A stretch of 64,000 nucleotides of DNA, taken from NCBI RefSeq assembly GCF_001552635.1, contig NZ_BCRO01000020.1, positions 37,419-101,418 of the forward strand, in the 5' to 3' direction. This document shows, one piece after another, positions 17,193 through 25,636 of this stretch. Within the stretch, counting starts at the first letter, position 1. Every line of letters begins with the position of its first letter. The notes beneath the pieces were generated by a model. That model was not told the DNA's origin. It worked only from the letters and a program-made list of their open reading frames with translations, and did no database searches. The DNA comes from Actinomadura hibisca NBRC 15177. Its GTDB lineage: Bacteria > Actinomycetota > Actinomycetes > Streptosporangiales > Streptosporangiaceae. The position numbers were made by a program, and so were the translations under genes.

Positions 17193-20100
17193 TTAGAGGA
17201 AACCTTTCAGGGCCGCGCTTACGTAGTAAGCGTATTGCTTTGTCCCTTCCTCATTGGGATGGAACGCTTCACGACTGAGGCACAACTCCCCGTTGACGAA
17301 GCAAAGTCTAGACGCGCGGTCGCCCCGATGGAAGTCCCCATCACCGTTGGGCCCATTCCTGAGAGCGTGGATCCATTCGTCTGGGTCACAGGCCGAATGG
17401 TCTGTAAATTTGTTCCACACCTTGTCCACATAAAATATCTTGGCATCGGTCTTCGCCAGGTCATCGACCATGCTCTTCTGCTCGGTCGTTCCGTAGCGCA
17501 CCAGCGAGGCCAGTTCGTTCGCCTCACCGAGGGTATAGGTCAGCGCCCCTGAACACTCGTGACGTTTGCTGAGCAGTTCCGGATAACCAACGAGGACGAT
17601 ATTGGCATTCCGCGCCTTTCTCCGGATGTCAACCAGAGTCCTCCTGGCATTGGCGACCGATTCGGCAATCTTTGGCTTGTAGTCCGCTGGCGAGCAGGAA
17701 GAGGCTGGGGTACCGCATTCCTGCATCACGCTGGCGAAGGTATACCGATCGTTTCCACCGATAGTCAGGGTGACGAGCGTCGTATTCTCGTCCAGAACGC
17801 CGGACTGGGCCTGCGGAACCTCCCTGAACTGCCCCTCTCCGAGTTCGTACTCCCTGGGTCTGTCCCAGGAGATCGGATAGCTGGGGTAATTCCCATCTAC
17901 GTCGTAGTACTCGCCGATGAGGTTGCGGTTCCATGCTCCCGAACATGCCGCGAACCCGAACTCTACGTTGGGATCCCATTGATCAGCGAGATCTCCGACC
18001 GATTGATTGCTGTCAGGAAGGCTCATCCTCCTGGGCCAGGCGTTGCGGCTGCGGCGACAGGCGTTCCACCGAGAGGAGCCGTGATCGCTGTCTGTCTCAG
18101 CATAGTAGGAGCCGGCGCCTTCGCCAGAACTGTAGGAATCACCCAGCGCAGCAACAAAATGCTTCGGCTTGGAGCTCAACGGCTGGAAAGCGATGGCATC
18201 CCAGGCGACGTCTTCACTGCCGTCCCCTTCCCCGGTGACCGAGCCAAGCCGGACTCGCGGGACTCCATTTACCTGGTATACCCCGAGCGAGACCCAGTTA
18301 TTAGACATGCGTTTTTGATTGATATACCGTTCGCGACTGAAGTTCCCGTTTCCCAGGTCAATCTCGTACTTGGCCTGCTGAGTATGAGCGCCGTGGTCGG
18401 GCAGGTGAACCAGGATACGGGTCCAGGAGTTCAAGGAGCGGTTCAGCTTCCAGGTTCCCTTCATCTGGAGCCGCCCACCCGCAGCATCTACCCGACGGGT
18501 ATGCGTGAACCAGAAATGGCCACTGTAGGCTGCGCCTATCTGATGGAGGTCGATCTTAGCCGAATCACTGGCGAATTCGAGCGCGAAAGTCCCACTGGTC
18601 GGCTTTGGAGGGGCTTTGCAATCTCGATGAATGGGAGTCGAGTCAGGAACATCGTCGACGACCAGAGCTCCACTCGGAAGCCCTTCAGTGTCGCACCGCG
18701 ATATATACGATACTCCGTTGGGCTGCTCAGGATAAGTGCTGTCAAATCTCAGCACTTCGTTGGCACAGTTTCCAGCAGCACATGATTTCCAGCTAATTTT
18801 TGCATTCCACCAGCAATACAGGTCCTTATGGCCGCAGGGTCCCTTCCCCGGGTCATTACTGGCATTGTCACCCATCTTATCGGGACTGCACAGGTTAGCG
18901 GATGTGCAGAACAGATCCTCGCGTGGCTTGACTGTGGATCGAGTATCATATGTGCTCCACCAAGCGGCCCGGTAGCCCGCGACCATCTTGTTCGGCGCTT
19001 CGGCGGCGAAGAGCGGGCGCCCGGCCCAACCCAGGACCTTCTCCTGGTAGGGCCAGTCCTGAGGGTGGGAGGCGTGTTCATAGTCGTCGCCGACACCGCC
19101 ACTTTTTTCCAGGAATGGGGGGCGGTTGAACTTCCACAATGGATTGGCGGGGTTATTGGTCCACCCCACACCCCATTTACCGTCATAGTTGTTAGCCTGC
19201 GCTTTGGAATGGTAGCCGCTATTATAGGCCCATATGGCGAAGAACCAGTTCTCGGCCCATTTAGGGTCACCGTTATCGACGACCAGACCTTCGTTTCTCG
19301 TCGTATTCCATTTCTCGATGAGGATGTTGACACCGCGAGCGATGTTGGCGGTGTAGTCCAACGCGATGGCCTCCTGTTGGAGCCTGCTCATCGCAGAGAC
19401 CTTGGTCATCCCGTCGGTGACCTGCGAGACGCCGTATCCGCAGTCGGACTTGCTGTAGTCGATCTTCCAGGGATCCCCCTGGGTGCCATCGGGCTCATAG
19501 GCGATGCCGTAGTAGTTGCCGATCAGCGGATTTCCGGTGGCACCGGGCATCACAACCCGGGAGGCCTGCCACATATTGGATTCCTGGGCGATGATGCCGA
19601 GGAACACTTGTGCCGGGATTCGGCCGCCACCGACCAGGCTCTGAAGAGGGAACAGCGTCTGGGGCTGGTAGGCGCCCATCCCGAGGCCCATCCATCCTGC
19701 GGGACGGTTGATGTGCTTGTTGAGGTTTCCGGTGATCGCTTGGTTGACGGCCCATTCGACCTGGCGAGGCGTTGGCTGCAGCGCATGTTTGACGGTGCTG
19801 TTACGCGGGACGGCGCAGATGGCGTCCGGATCGACGGAGTCGGCGGCGGCTTTTAACAGCGGAGAGCGTTCGGCAGTGCCGGCTCCGCCGCCCGGCAGCA
19901 TCTGGAAGGTCGCCGTTCGGCGGGTGTTAAGGGCGGTGATGTTGATATCGGTGGGGCGCGGGTCGCCCGGTCCTATGCCTGCGTTGCGGGGATCGTGGCC
20001 GTCAGCCCATGCAGTGCGCGTCACCAGTGATTCCGCGCGAGTCGTGGCCTTGGCTCCGCGGGGCGTCCCCTCGATCAGAGTGACGGAGGTCGGCAGTGAA

Positions 20101-21131
20101 GTACGTGGGGTAGCGGCACCGGTGATGAACACTTGTCCGTTGGCGCTACGCGTGAGATCGACATCTTGGAGGGGCCCGTCGGCCAGTGTTGTGGGGATGG
20201 CGTGAGGAGCGCGTGGATGCTTGATCTGTACAGCGTCGACTCGACGGACAACAGCGCGCTGCCGCCCTGCTTGGGCCCCGGCGGCGGGGGAAGGACTGGA
20301 TTCGCGATCCAGGAAAACGACGCCGCCCTTGCTGTCGGCGTTGAACTGAAAGGGTACCTGTCTGGCCGCCGCCACCTGTGTCCGGGCACCGTTTGGAGTG
20401 ATCTTGACGACTCGGGCCGAGTCGGCCGCGACGAACCCGTCGGCAACCGGTACCGCCGAGGAGATCTGGCCGTCCAGCTCAACGGGAAGTTCGATCGCGC
20501 CATCGGCGGCATCGACGGCCACGAGGCGAGAAGCGTTTTTGGTCTCCTTGGGGTACTGAGTGAAAACTGCCTTTTCCGAGGTGCCGCAGCCGGGGCTGAA
20601 GTATGCCAGGGATGAGCGGGTCTTGAGCTTGCGGACTTTACCGCTCTCCAGGTCGACGATGGCGGTGAAAGCTCCACGCAGCATCAGGTCGGGCTTGTTG
20701 GTAAAACTACGGGGAGCATAGGTGACCACGGCGCGACGGCCTGAGCCGGTCACGCATGCGTTGCCGATCCACATATCGGCGTCCAGGCCCGGCTCCGACA
20801 GGGTGGCCGCGGTGTGCCAGCGGTAGCCGTCGTCCTTGTCAGATATCAGGACGTGGAATCCGGTGGCGTCGCCGATGGTGGACCAGGCCCGGTCGCGTGA
20901 GGCACGCCAATCGGCGCCCAAGACGCGACGGCGGTCACCAGGGGCGATTTCCGATAGTGGCGGCCGGTCGCTCGGCTTGGGCGCCAGAGTTCCCGCTTTC
21001 GGGGAGCCGGGGGACGGCTTCGATTGGGAGAGAGGTCGCCGCAAGGCGACAGTGGCGGCATCGACGGGCGCGGCCAGCGAGATTGACAGGGCGAAGGCCG
21101 TCGCCATGATGAGAGATCTTCGGTGTTTCAC
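17193..21131 (-). CDS. Secreted multidomain protein: lysozyme-like, golvesin-type and SGNH hydrolase regions
   Basis: The 1312-residue protein has a signal peptide (MKHRRSLIMATAFALSISLA). Residues to ~420 are beta-rich. The next ~250 residues contain VFLGIIAQESNMWQASRV and GYGVSQVTDGM, a pattern of lytic-transglycosylase-like domains with a Glu after AQ. About 850-985 resembles the golvesin/Xly binding module (GGRLQMKGTWKLNRSLNSWT, VAWDAIAFQP). From ~990 an SGNH hydrolase follows, with GDSYSSGEG (catalytic Ser), TIGGND and AFHPNEEG (catalytic His). It likely binds and cleaves cell-wall or polymer substrates outside the cell. GTG 21131 is preceded by AGGTGAGAA and overlaps the upstream ORF by 4 nt. 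Codon use is less GC-biased than the host's. Confidence 0.9.
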   Translation of the reverse strand: MKHRRSLIMATAFALSISLAAPVDAATVALRRPLSQSKPSPGSPKAGTLAPKPSDRPPLSEIAPGDRRRVLGADWRASRDRAWSTIGDATGFHVLISDKDDGYRWHTAATLSEPGLDADMWIGNACVTGSGRRAVVTYAPRSFTNKPDLMLRGAFTAIVDLESGKVRKLKTRSSLAYFSPGCGTSEKAVFTQYPKETKNASRLVAVDAADGAIELPVELDGQISSAVPVADGFVAADSARVVKITPNGARTQVAAARQVPFQFNADSKGGVVFLDRESSPSPAAGAQAGRQRAVVRRVDAVQIKHPRAPHAIPTTLADGPLQDVDLTRSANGQVFITGAATPRTSLPTSVTLIEGTPRGAKATTRAESLVTRTAWADGHDPRNAGIGPGDPRPTDINITALNTRRTATFQMLPGGGAGTAERSPLLKAAADSVDPDAICAVPRNSTVKHALQPTPRQVEWAVNQAITGNLNKHINRPAGWMGLGMGAYQPQTLFPLQSLVGGGRIPAQVFLGIIAQESNMWQASRVVMPGATGNPLIGNYYGIAYEPDGTQGDPWKIDYSKSDCGYGVSQVTDGMTKVSAMSRLQQEAIALDYTANIARGVNILIEKWNTTRNEGLVVDNGDPKWAENWFFAIWAYNSGYHSKAQANNYDGKWGVGWTNNPANPLWKFNRPPFLEKSGGVGDDYEHASHPQDWPYQEKVLGWAGRPLFAAEAPNKMVAGYRAAWWSTYDTRSTVKPREDLFCTSANLCSPDKMGDNASNDPGKGPCGHKDLYCWWNAKISWKSCAAGNCANEVLRFDSTYPEQPNGVSYISRCDTEGLPSGALVVDDVPDSTPIHRDCKAPPKPTSGTFALEFASDSAKIDLHQIGAAYSGHFWFTHTRRVDAAGGRLQMKGTWKLNRSLNSWTRILVHLPDHGAHTQQAKYEIDLGNGNFSRERYINQKRMSNNWVSLGVYQVNGVPRVRLGSVTGEGDGSEDVAWDAIAFQPLSSKPKHFVAALGDSYSSGEGAGSYYAETDSDHGSSRWNACRRSRNAWPRRMSLPDSNQSVGDLADQWDPNVEFGFAACSGAWNRNLIGEYYDVDGNYPSYPISWDRPREYELGEGQFREVPQAQSGVLDENTTLVTLTIGGNDRYTFASVMQECGTPASSCSPADYKPKIAESVANARRTLVDIRRKARNANIVLVGYPELLSKRHECSGALTYTLGEANELASLVRYGTTEQKSMVDDLAKTDAKIFYVDKVWNKFTDHSACDPDEWIHALRNGPNGDGDFHRGDRASRLCFVNGELCLSREAFHPNEEGTKQYAYYVSAALKGFL

Positions 21132-21460
21132 TTCTCACCTGGATTCTTCTTGGGCGTGGAATAAGGCACCTCCCTGTCCCCAGGGCACCCCTGAGCGAGG
21201 AGATGTGTGTTCTCCGCCGGTAGCAGGTACAGATCGGCCGGACGGCAGGCGTCGCCTGGCGATACCTGCGGCCCGCCCCGTTGCCCGGGCTGTCCTGGTA
21301 GCTGGGTGCAGCTCCAAGCGATGACGGTCTTGGCGTTGCGCGGCCAGGTGGACACCACCTGCTTGCCTTCAGCGGACACGCGGTTGTCGTTGACGACCTT
21401 CTTCCGGTGAGCGATCTTCACCGCTTGGGCTAGCCGACCGGGTGGGTTCGCCGCTGACAC
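21128..21460 (-). CDS. Small protein of unknown function, probably a truncated gene
   Basis: A 110-residue frame from GTG 21460, ending in a 4-nt overlap with the large secreted-protein gene. No good ribosome binding site or signal peptide is seen. Just upstream in another frame (about 21461-21510) the sequence reads VAVRDAKCQRRT. This resembles VAVADVACKQRTDL of the secreted protein at 23.3-24.2 kb, and LAQAVKIAHRKKVVNDN could continue such a protein. I read it as possibly the 3' part of a decayed relative of that family. Confidence 0.4.
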   Translation of the reverse strand: MSAANPPGRLAQAVKIAHRKKVVNDNRVSAEGKQVVSTWPRNAKTVIAWSCTQLPGQPGQRGGPQVSPGDACRPADLYLLPAENTHLLAQGCPGDREVPYSTPKKNPGEK

Positions 21461-21536
21461 TTGGCGTCCCGGACAGCGACCTTGGGTTCTTTGGCTCTGG
21501 ACGCCTGGCCGAACGGGCGCTGGCCCCGCTCGGAGC

Positions 21537-21860
21537 TCAGTTGCGCACTTCGGTCAAGGCTGGATGCTTGCCGTCGTCACCCGGGAACCCGTCTCCGTCA
21601 TAGCCATGCTCGGCTGCGGCCTTGGGCTTCAGGCATGCCACGACCTTGCGGTTCTGCCCGTCAAGGAAAGTCGTGGCGATCGGTAGGGAGGTTTTGGCGA
21701 GTCCCGACGAGGACAGGCAGCGACGCGCCGCGGTCGCGCAGGCTTTCTCGATCAGGCCGACCTCGCCCATGGACGAAAGACGGACACCGGGAGAGGTAGG
21801 ACGGCGGAGCGCTGCCGGTGACGTGCGCGACGGTCCAACGGCTCGGTGAAAACGGTTCAC
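21537..21860 (-). CDS. Hypothetical protein
   Basis: GTG 21860 has an excellent TTGGAGGA ribosome binding site 6 nt upstream, which argues for real translation. It gives 107 residues beginning VNRFHRAVGPSRTSPA and ending HPALTEVRN. Two CxxxxxxxC-like spacings occur in the middle (KACATAARRCLSS, VACLKPK). No family is recognised. It lies in the same direction as, and upstream of, the truncated ORF and the large secreted protein. It could be the 5' part of a gene now broken into pieces. Confidence 0.5.
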   Translation of the reverse strand: MNRFHRAVGPSRTSPAALRRPTSPGVRLSSMGEVGLIEKACATAARRCLSSSGLAKTSLPIATTFLDGQNRKVVACLKPKAAAEHGYDGDGFPGDDGKHPALTEVRN

Positions 21861-21932
21861 TGGCGTTCCTCCAAAGAGAAACTTGTGGAAGACCTGCTGG
21901 GAGAGTGTCGGGAAGTCCACACTGCGCCACCC

Positions 21933-22193
21933 TCACCGTTGCCGTGATCCGCTTCGGTTATTGATGGTGCGCTGCTCGCGCGTGTAGCGCCGACTGCCGC
22001 GGTTGGTGCTCTCCAGCGAGATGAGCAGGAGTCGATGCCCCAAGCGGTTCCGGACGCGCTGGAGTTTGCAGCCGCCATCCTCGGTGTGGCGACACCACCA
22101 CACTGGTCGGTAGCTGGTGGTCCCCGGCTTGGGCGTTGAGAGGACGGCTTGAGGGGGATGATAGAGCGCAATGTCGCAACTCCTCCATGACAA
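21933..22193 (-). CDS. Possible small gene or gene fragment
   Basis: An 86-codon frame whose C-terminal half (DGGCKLQRVRNRLGHRLLLISLE, RRYTREQRTI) looks protein-like. No convincing start or ribosome binding site is seen. It is oriented like the genes downstream. It may be the tail of a decayed gene. Confidence 0.3.
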   Translation of the reverse strand: MSWRSCDIALYHPPQAVLSTPKPGTTSYRPVWWCRHTEDGGCKLQRVRNRLGHRLLLISLESTNRGSRRYTREQRTINNRSGSRQR

Positions 22194-22239
22194 CTTTTAT
22201 CGTTATCGAGTGAACCAAGTGTGATCATCGACAAAACTC

Positions 22240-22733
22240 GCTTGTCAAGTCAGTATGTTCGCCTGGCCGCATTGGGACAGTGGCGAGCAGGATGCTGTAC
22301 TCACAGACTGTCATCCAGTCAGGCCCCTAGTCGCCGTTCAGCGAGTGGATCGCAGTGATGGCCAGTTACCAGCGCGGATACTCCCTACAGACGCTCAATG
22401 GCGAAGCCACGACCACTTGCGACTGTGGCCATGACCACGTAGAACCTCTCAACCGGCCGTAACCAGCAGATGCAAGACCCGCACATAGCCTTGATCAGGC
22501 GGAACGGCCTTCTGCACATGCCGGCGTTCCACTTCACAGCCCAGTTGAGACGCAGTGGCGATCACTGGCAGTCAGCAACCATTTCAGAAAATAGGCTTTA
22601 CTTATTCTGTCGAACAGGCAAAGATCCTAGCCATCGTCAACGAGCCGAGCGTTCACATGCCAAAACCGACCCTCCTTACAGGCATGGCAGTGCTGCAGTA
22701 CTCAGTGCTCGACAAAAGAGGGAAAGGAGACCT
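22240..22733. other. Intergenic region without a supported gene
   Basis: These are ~490 bases between divergent genes with relatively A+T-rich stretches (for example around 22570-22640) suited to promoters. The frame of the downstream secreted protein stays open upstream to 22470, but there is no second start with a ribosome binding site. A 34-codon ORF at 22359 is too short to support. Confidence 0.5.
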
Positions 22734-23210
22734 ATGAAATCCGAGAAGGTGCGCAAGGTCGCCGTGTCCAGCCTGATCACGGGCGGAGCCCTGGCGGGAG
22801 CGTTCCTGCTCACCGGTCCGACGGCCCAGGCGCAGGGTTGGAGGATCGACGTCGGCAGCAACGGCGGGAACACCCCCTCCATCAGCGGAACCTCGGGATG
22901 GGCGCTCACCTACGCATCCAGGCTGCGCGGGCCTTTGGCGGGTCTCGGGGCATGTGGATCCAACGCGTTCCAGGGAAACCTGAGCTACAACACCTTTTCC
23001 TGCTACGGATTCGACGGAAGCCGCCCCAATGGACAGGTGGTCCGGAACAACGCCCACTCCCTGGCCTCGAACCGCTGCTACGGCGCCACCACCTGGGTGT
23101 ATGAGAACGCCGTCGGCGACTACAACTGGGTGGGTGCCTACAGGTGGGGGACCTTGAACTCGGTACTGGCCAACAACGAGGCGTCTGCCGGTCGAGGAAA
23201 CGCCTGCTGA
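22734..23210 (+). CDS. Secreted four-cysteine protein of unknown function
   Basis: AAAGGAGACCT precedes ATG 22734. The 158-residue product has a classic signal peptide (MKSEKVRKVAVSSLITGG...AFLLTGPTAQAQ). The mature part is ~124 residues, rich in Gly/Asn/Ser/Tyr, with four cysteines (LGACGSN, FSCYGF, NRCYGA and the C-terminal residue), enough for two disulfides. No enzyme motif is recognised. The frame stays open upstream to 22470, but only this start has a ribosome binding site and signal sequence. Another secreted protein follows after 51 nt on the same strand, so the two are probably co-expressed and may act together. Confidence 0.8.
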   Translation: MKSEKVRKVAVSSLITGGALAGAFLLTGPTAQAQGWRIDVGSNGGNTPSISGTSGWALTYASRLRGPLAGLGACGSNAFQGNLSYNTFSCYGFDGSRPNGQVVRNNAHSLASNRCYGATTWVYENAVGDYNWVGAYRWGTLNSVLANNEASAGRGNAC

Positions 23211-23261
23211 CAGGCGATTCGCCGACCGCTCCCATCGACATGACCGGAAAGGCAAGACTCA

Positions 23262-24239
23262 ATGCGCCTCACCAAGCACGTCAAGGCGATCGCCATCGGG
23301 GCGGGAGCCACCGGCCTGTTGTCGGCCGCCGGGGCATTGGTCCTCACCGGGCCGCCGCCCACCGCCCAGGCTGACAAGCCTCCGCAGAACACCAACATGG
23401 TTCTCAGCCTCCCGCTGGACGCTTACCAGTTGAGCGCCCAGCAGCACGCCGAACAGGTCAACGCTGAGAACATCGTGACCCGTGCGTGCATGAAGAGCTT
23501 CGGGATCAGCTACCTGGCTGACACCCCCGACATCACAAGCCGCTTCCTGGCGGGTACCGCTGCCGCCGACAGCAGGCGTTACGGCATCTCCGACGCCGTA
23601 TCCGCCAAGGAACGCGGCTACCACCTGCCTCCAGCGATGCGCTCCACGGAGGAGACGTCCACGCGTGCAGCAGGCGACGACCAACTCACTTCCGAGCAGA
23701 AGCAGGTCCTGACCGGCCAGGCCCCGGTCGACACGAACCGGCGTGCCGAAGTCCGGCTCCTGGCGATCAAGGAGTACCAGGGTAAAACCGTGCCCGAGGG
23801 CGGCTGCATCGGCGAGACATCCCGTGCCCTGCGTCTGTCCGGCTCCAACCAGGTCTCCCAGAAGACGGTCATGCTCGCGGCCACGCTGCAACGTCAGGCC
23901 TATCTGAAGACCCAGTCCCACCCCACCACCGTGGCGGTGTTCCACAAGTGGTCGGCTTGCATGGCCGAGCAAGGATTCCGCTACGCCAACCCCATCAAGG
24001 CCGCGACCGATCCCGCGTGGGAGTTGGACAAGGCCATCACGCCGCGCGAAGTCCAGACCGCTGTCGCCGATGTCGCCTGCAAACAGCGCACCGACCTGGT
24101 CAAGATCGAGCACGGTGTCGAGGTGGCCCTCCAACAGGCCGCGATCAAGAAGCACGCCGCCGAGCTGACGCCCCTGAAGGAAGCGGTCGCCGAGCAGGTC
24201 ACCGCTCTGCGTGATGCCAAGGACCGCTACGGGTCCTGA
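23262..24239 (+). CDS. Secreted protein of an actinobacterial family of unknown function
   Basis: The 325-residue protein has a signal peptide (MRLTKHVKAIAIGAGATGLL...PPPTAQA). The mature part is largely helical. Conserved-looking Cys motifs are TRACMKSFGISY, GGCIGETSRAL, WSACMAEQGFRYANP and VADVACKQRTDLVKIE. This four-Cys pattern recurs in many actinomycete exported proteins whose role I do not know. A long C-terminal helix (residues ~270-320) follows. GGAAAGG precedes the ATG. It lies directly after the smaller secreted protein, and a strong hairpin ends the pair at 24269-24298. Confidence 0.85.
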   Translation: MRLTKHVKAIAIGAGATGLLSAAGALVLTGPPPTAQADKPPQNTNMVLSLPLDAYQLSAQQHAEQVNAENIVTRACMKSFGISYLADTPDITSRFLAGTAAADSRRYGISDAVSAKERGYHLPPAMRSTEETSTRAAGDDQLTSEQKQVLTGQAPVDTNRRAEVRLLAIKEYQGKTVPEGGCIGETSRALRLSGSNQVSQKTVMLAATLQRQAYLKTQSHPTTVAVFHKWSACMAEQGFRYANPIKAATDPAWELDKAITPREVQTAVADVACKQRTDLVKIEHGVEVALQQAAIKKHAAELTPLKEAVAEQVTALRDAKDRYGS

Positions 24240-24268
24240 GCCAGCACCTCACGTCCCCGCCTTATCCG

Positions 24269-24298
24269 GTGCCGGCGCCACTATGGTGGCGCCGGCAC
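24269..24298 (+). terminator. Terminator of the secreted-protein pair
   Basis: A perfect 13-bp stem (24269-24281 with 24286-24298) with loop TATG, 30 nt after the stop of the 325-residue gene. Confidence 0.8.
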
Positions 24299-24765
24299 TC
24301 GATGATCCACAATCCACAAGCACAATGGCCACCGCCGCTTCGGGCCTTGGTAGACCTTGTCGCTCGGGTGGCGATGACCGATTTCCCAACTCGCGCAGGA
24401 TGTCCCGGATACGAACAGCAGTGGTGCGTTGGTATTGGTGATCGCAGACTTGACGGTACTCAGCACTGCAACTGATCGAGCGGAGCCATGTCGGCCTGGC
24501 GTCGCACAGGAGGCGGACGGGGAGGGATACTTCGAGGAATCTGCGGGATGGCTCTGGCCGGGGCAAAGCCGCTGAGCCGGAGGCCACCGAACCCGCGTTC
24601 TCCCGCTGGTTTCCCCTCCGAAATCCTCGAGTTGTGACGCCGAATGGGTTGGACGCCCATGACGACGAAGCACAGTGATGGCGGTCGTTTCATGAAGTCA
24701 TGGCCCACATGGGTGCCTTGGTTCGAGATTGACGGTGCCGACTTCCGGATATGAGCGGATGCCCG
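24299..24765. other. Region without a recognised gene; right edge of low-GC island
   Basis: These are 467 bases with only short frames on either strand. A minus-strand frame (24249-24587) contains a protein-like stretch (VRIRDILRELGNRSSPPE) but has no supported start and matches nothing I know. G+C content rises again toward 24.7 kb. Confidence 0.45.
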
Positions 24766-25611
24766 TCAGATGATCGGGGGACGGCCGGCTCGGGTCAGGC
24801 GAGCCGCGGTGTGCCAGGTGATCGGGCGGCGGGTCTGGGCTTGGCGGGTGGTGAAGCCTTCGCGGAAGCCGGTCAGGGTCGCTCTTGCCGCGTTACGGGT
24901 GCGTAGGCGGGCGAAGGTCAGGGGTGTCCATATCGCCAGGTAGAGCGGGAGCAGCGGGGCGGGCAGGTTGCGGTAGGCGGCCCAGACCCGATTGCGGGCG
25001 TTCAGGTGGTGGAAGGTGGCGTGGCGGGTCGGGCTGGTCGCCGGGTGGTGGACGGTGACGTTCGGCGCGTACCAGCCGGTCTTGCCCAGGTTCCACAGTC
25101 GCCAGGCCAGGTCCAGGCCCTCGTGGAACAGGAAATAGTGGCCTGGCCAGCCGCCCGCACGCTCGAAGTCCGCACGGCGGATCACGATGATGCCTTCGGA
25201 CATGCTCGCGACGGTGCCGGGCCGCGTGGGGTCGGTTCCGCGCAAACGAGGTACCCAGCGGGCAAGGGTGGTGCCGGTAGCCGGGTCAGCTATGCGGGGT
25301 TGCGCGTAGGCGGCGGTCGGGTGGTGGCGTAGCTCGGCGATCAGGCGCGCGAGGGTATCGCTGGTCGGTAGGAGCGCGTCGTTGTCGAAGAAGAACAGGA
25401 ACTCGCCATTCTGGAGTGCTTCGGCTCCTACGTTGCGGCCCTCGGGGATGCCGACGTTCTTCGACAGGGTGACCGTGCGGACGCCATCGGGGACGTTGTC
25501 CGGCTCGCAGCCGTTGCCCACCACGACCACGTTCAGGGCCACGTCGGTCTGAGCTAGCAGGGAGGCCATCGCTTCGGCGAACTCCGTAGGGCGGTCGTTC
25601 ATCGTCAGCAC
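24766..25611 (-). CDS. Family 2 glycosyltransferase
   Basis: A GT-A fold enzyme. N-terminal IVLTMNDRP is followed by VVVVGNGCEPD, NVGIPEGRNVGAE and the DxD-like FFFDNDA that binds the metal/NDP-sugar. FHEGLDLAWRLWNLG supplies the catalytic-base region. About 281 residues from the GTG at 25611, which lacks a ribosome binding site. A better GTG lies upstream (about 25648) but in a different frame; one more G in the G6 run at 25628-25633 would join it and give MTTPPSVDAIVLTMNDRP. The gene overlaps the end of the TRIC gene region and is probably co-transcribed with it. The sugar and acceptor are unknown. Confidence 0.88.
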   Translation of the reverse strand: MLTMNDRPTEFAEAMASLLAQTDVALNVVVVGNGCEPDNVPDGVRTVTLSKNVGIPEGRNVGAEALQNGEFLFFFDNDALLPTSDTLARLIAELRHHPTAAYAQPRIADPATGTTLARWVPRLRGTDPTRPGTVASMSEGIIVIRRADFERAGGWPGHYFLFHEGLDLAWRLWNLGKTGWYAPNVTVHHPATSPTRHATFHHLNARNRVWAAYRNLPAPLLPLYLAIWTPLTFARLRTRNAARATLTGFREGFTTRQAQTRRPITWHTAARLTRAGRPPII

Positions 25612-25636
25612 GATCGCGTCGACGCTTGGGGGGTTG

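Noticed and set aside
22359..22463. 34-codon ORF upstream of the secreted four-Cys protein
   Set aside because: No ribosome binding site and no protein-like conservation visible; too short to support.
24249..24587. Transposase-like gene at the right edge of the low-GC island
   Set aside because: A short protein-like stretch exists, but there are no catalytic residues, start, or inverted repeats.
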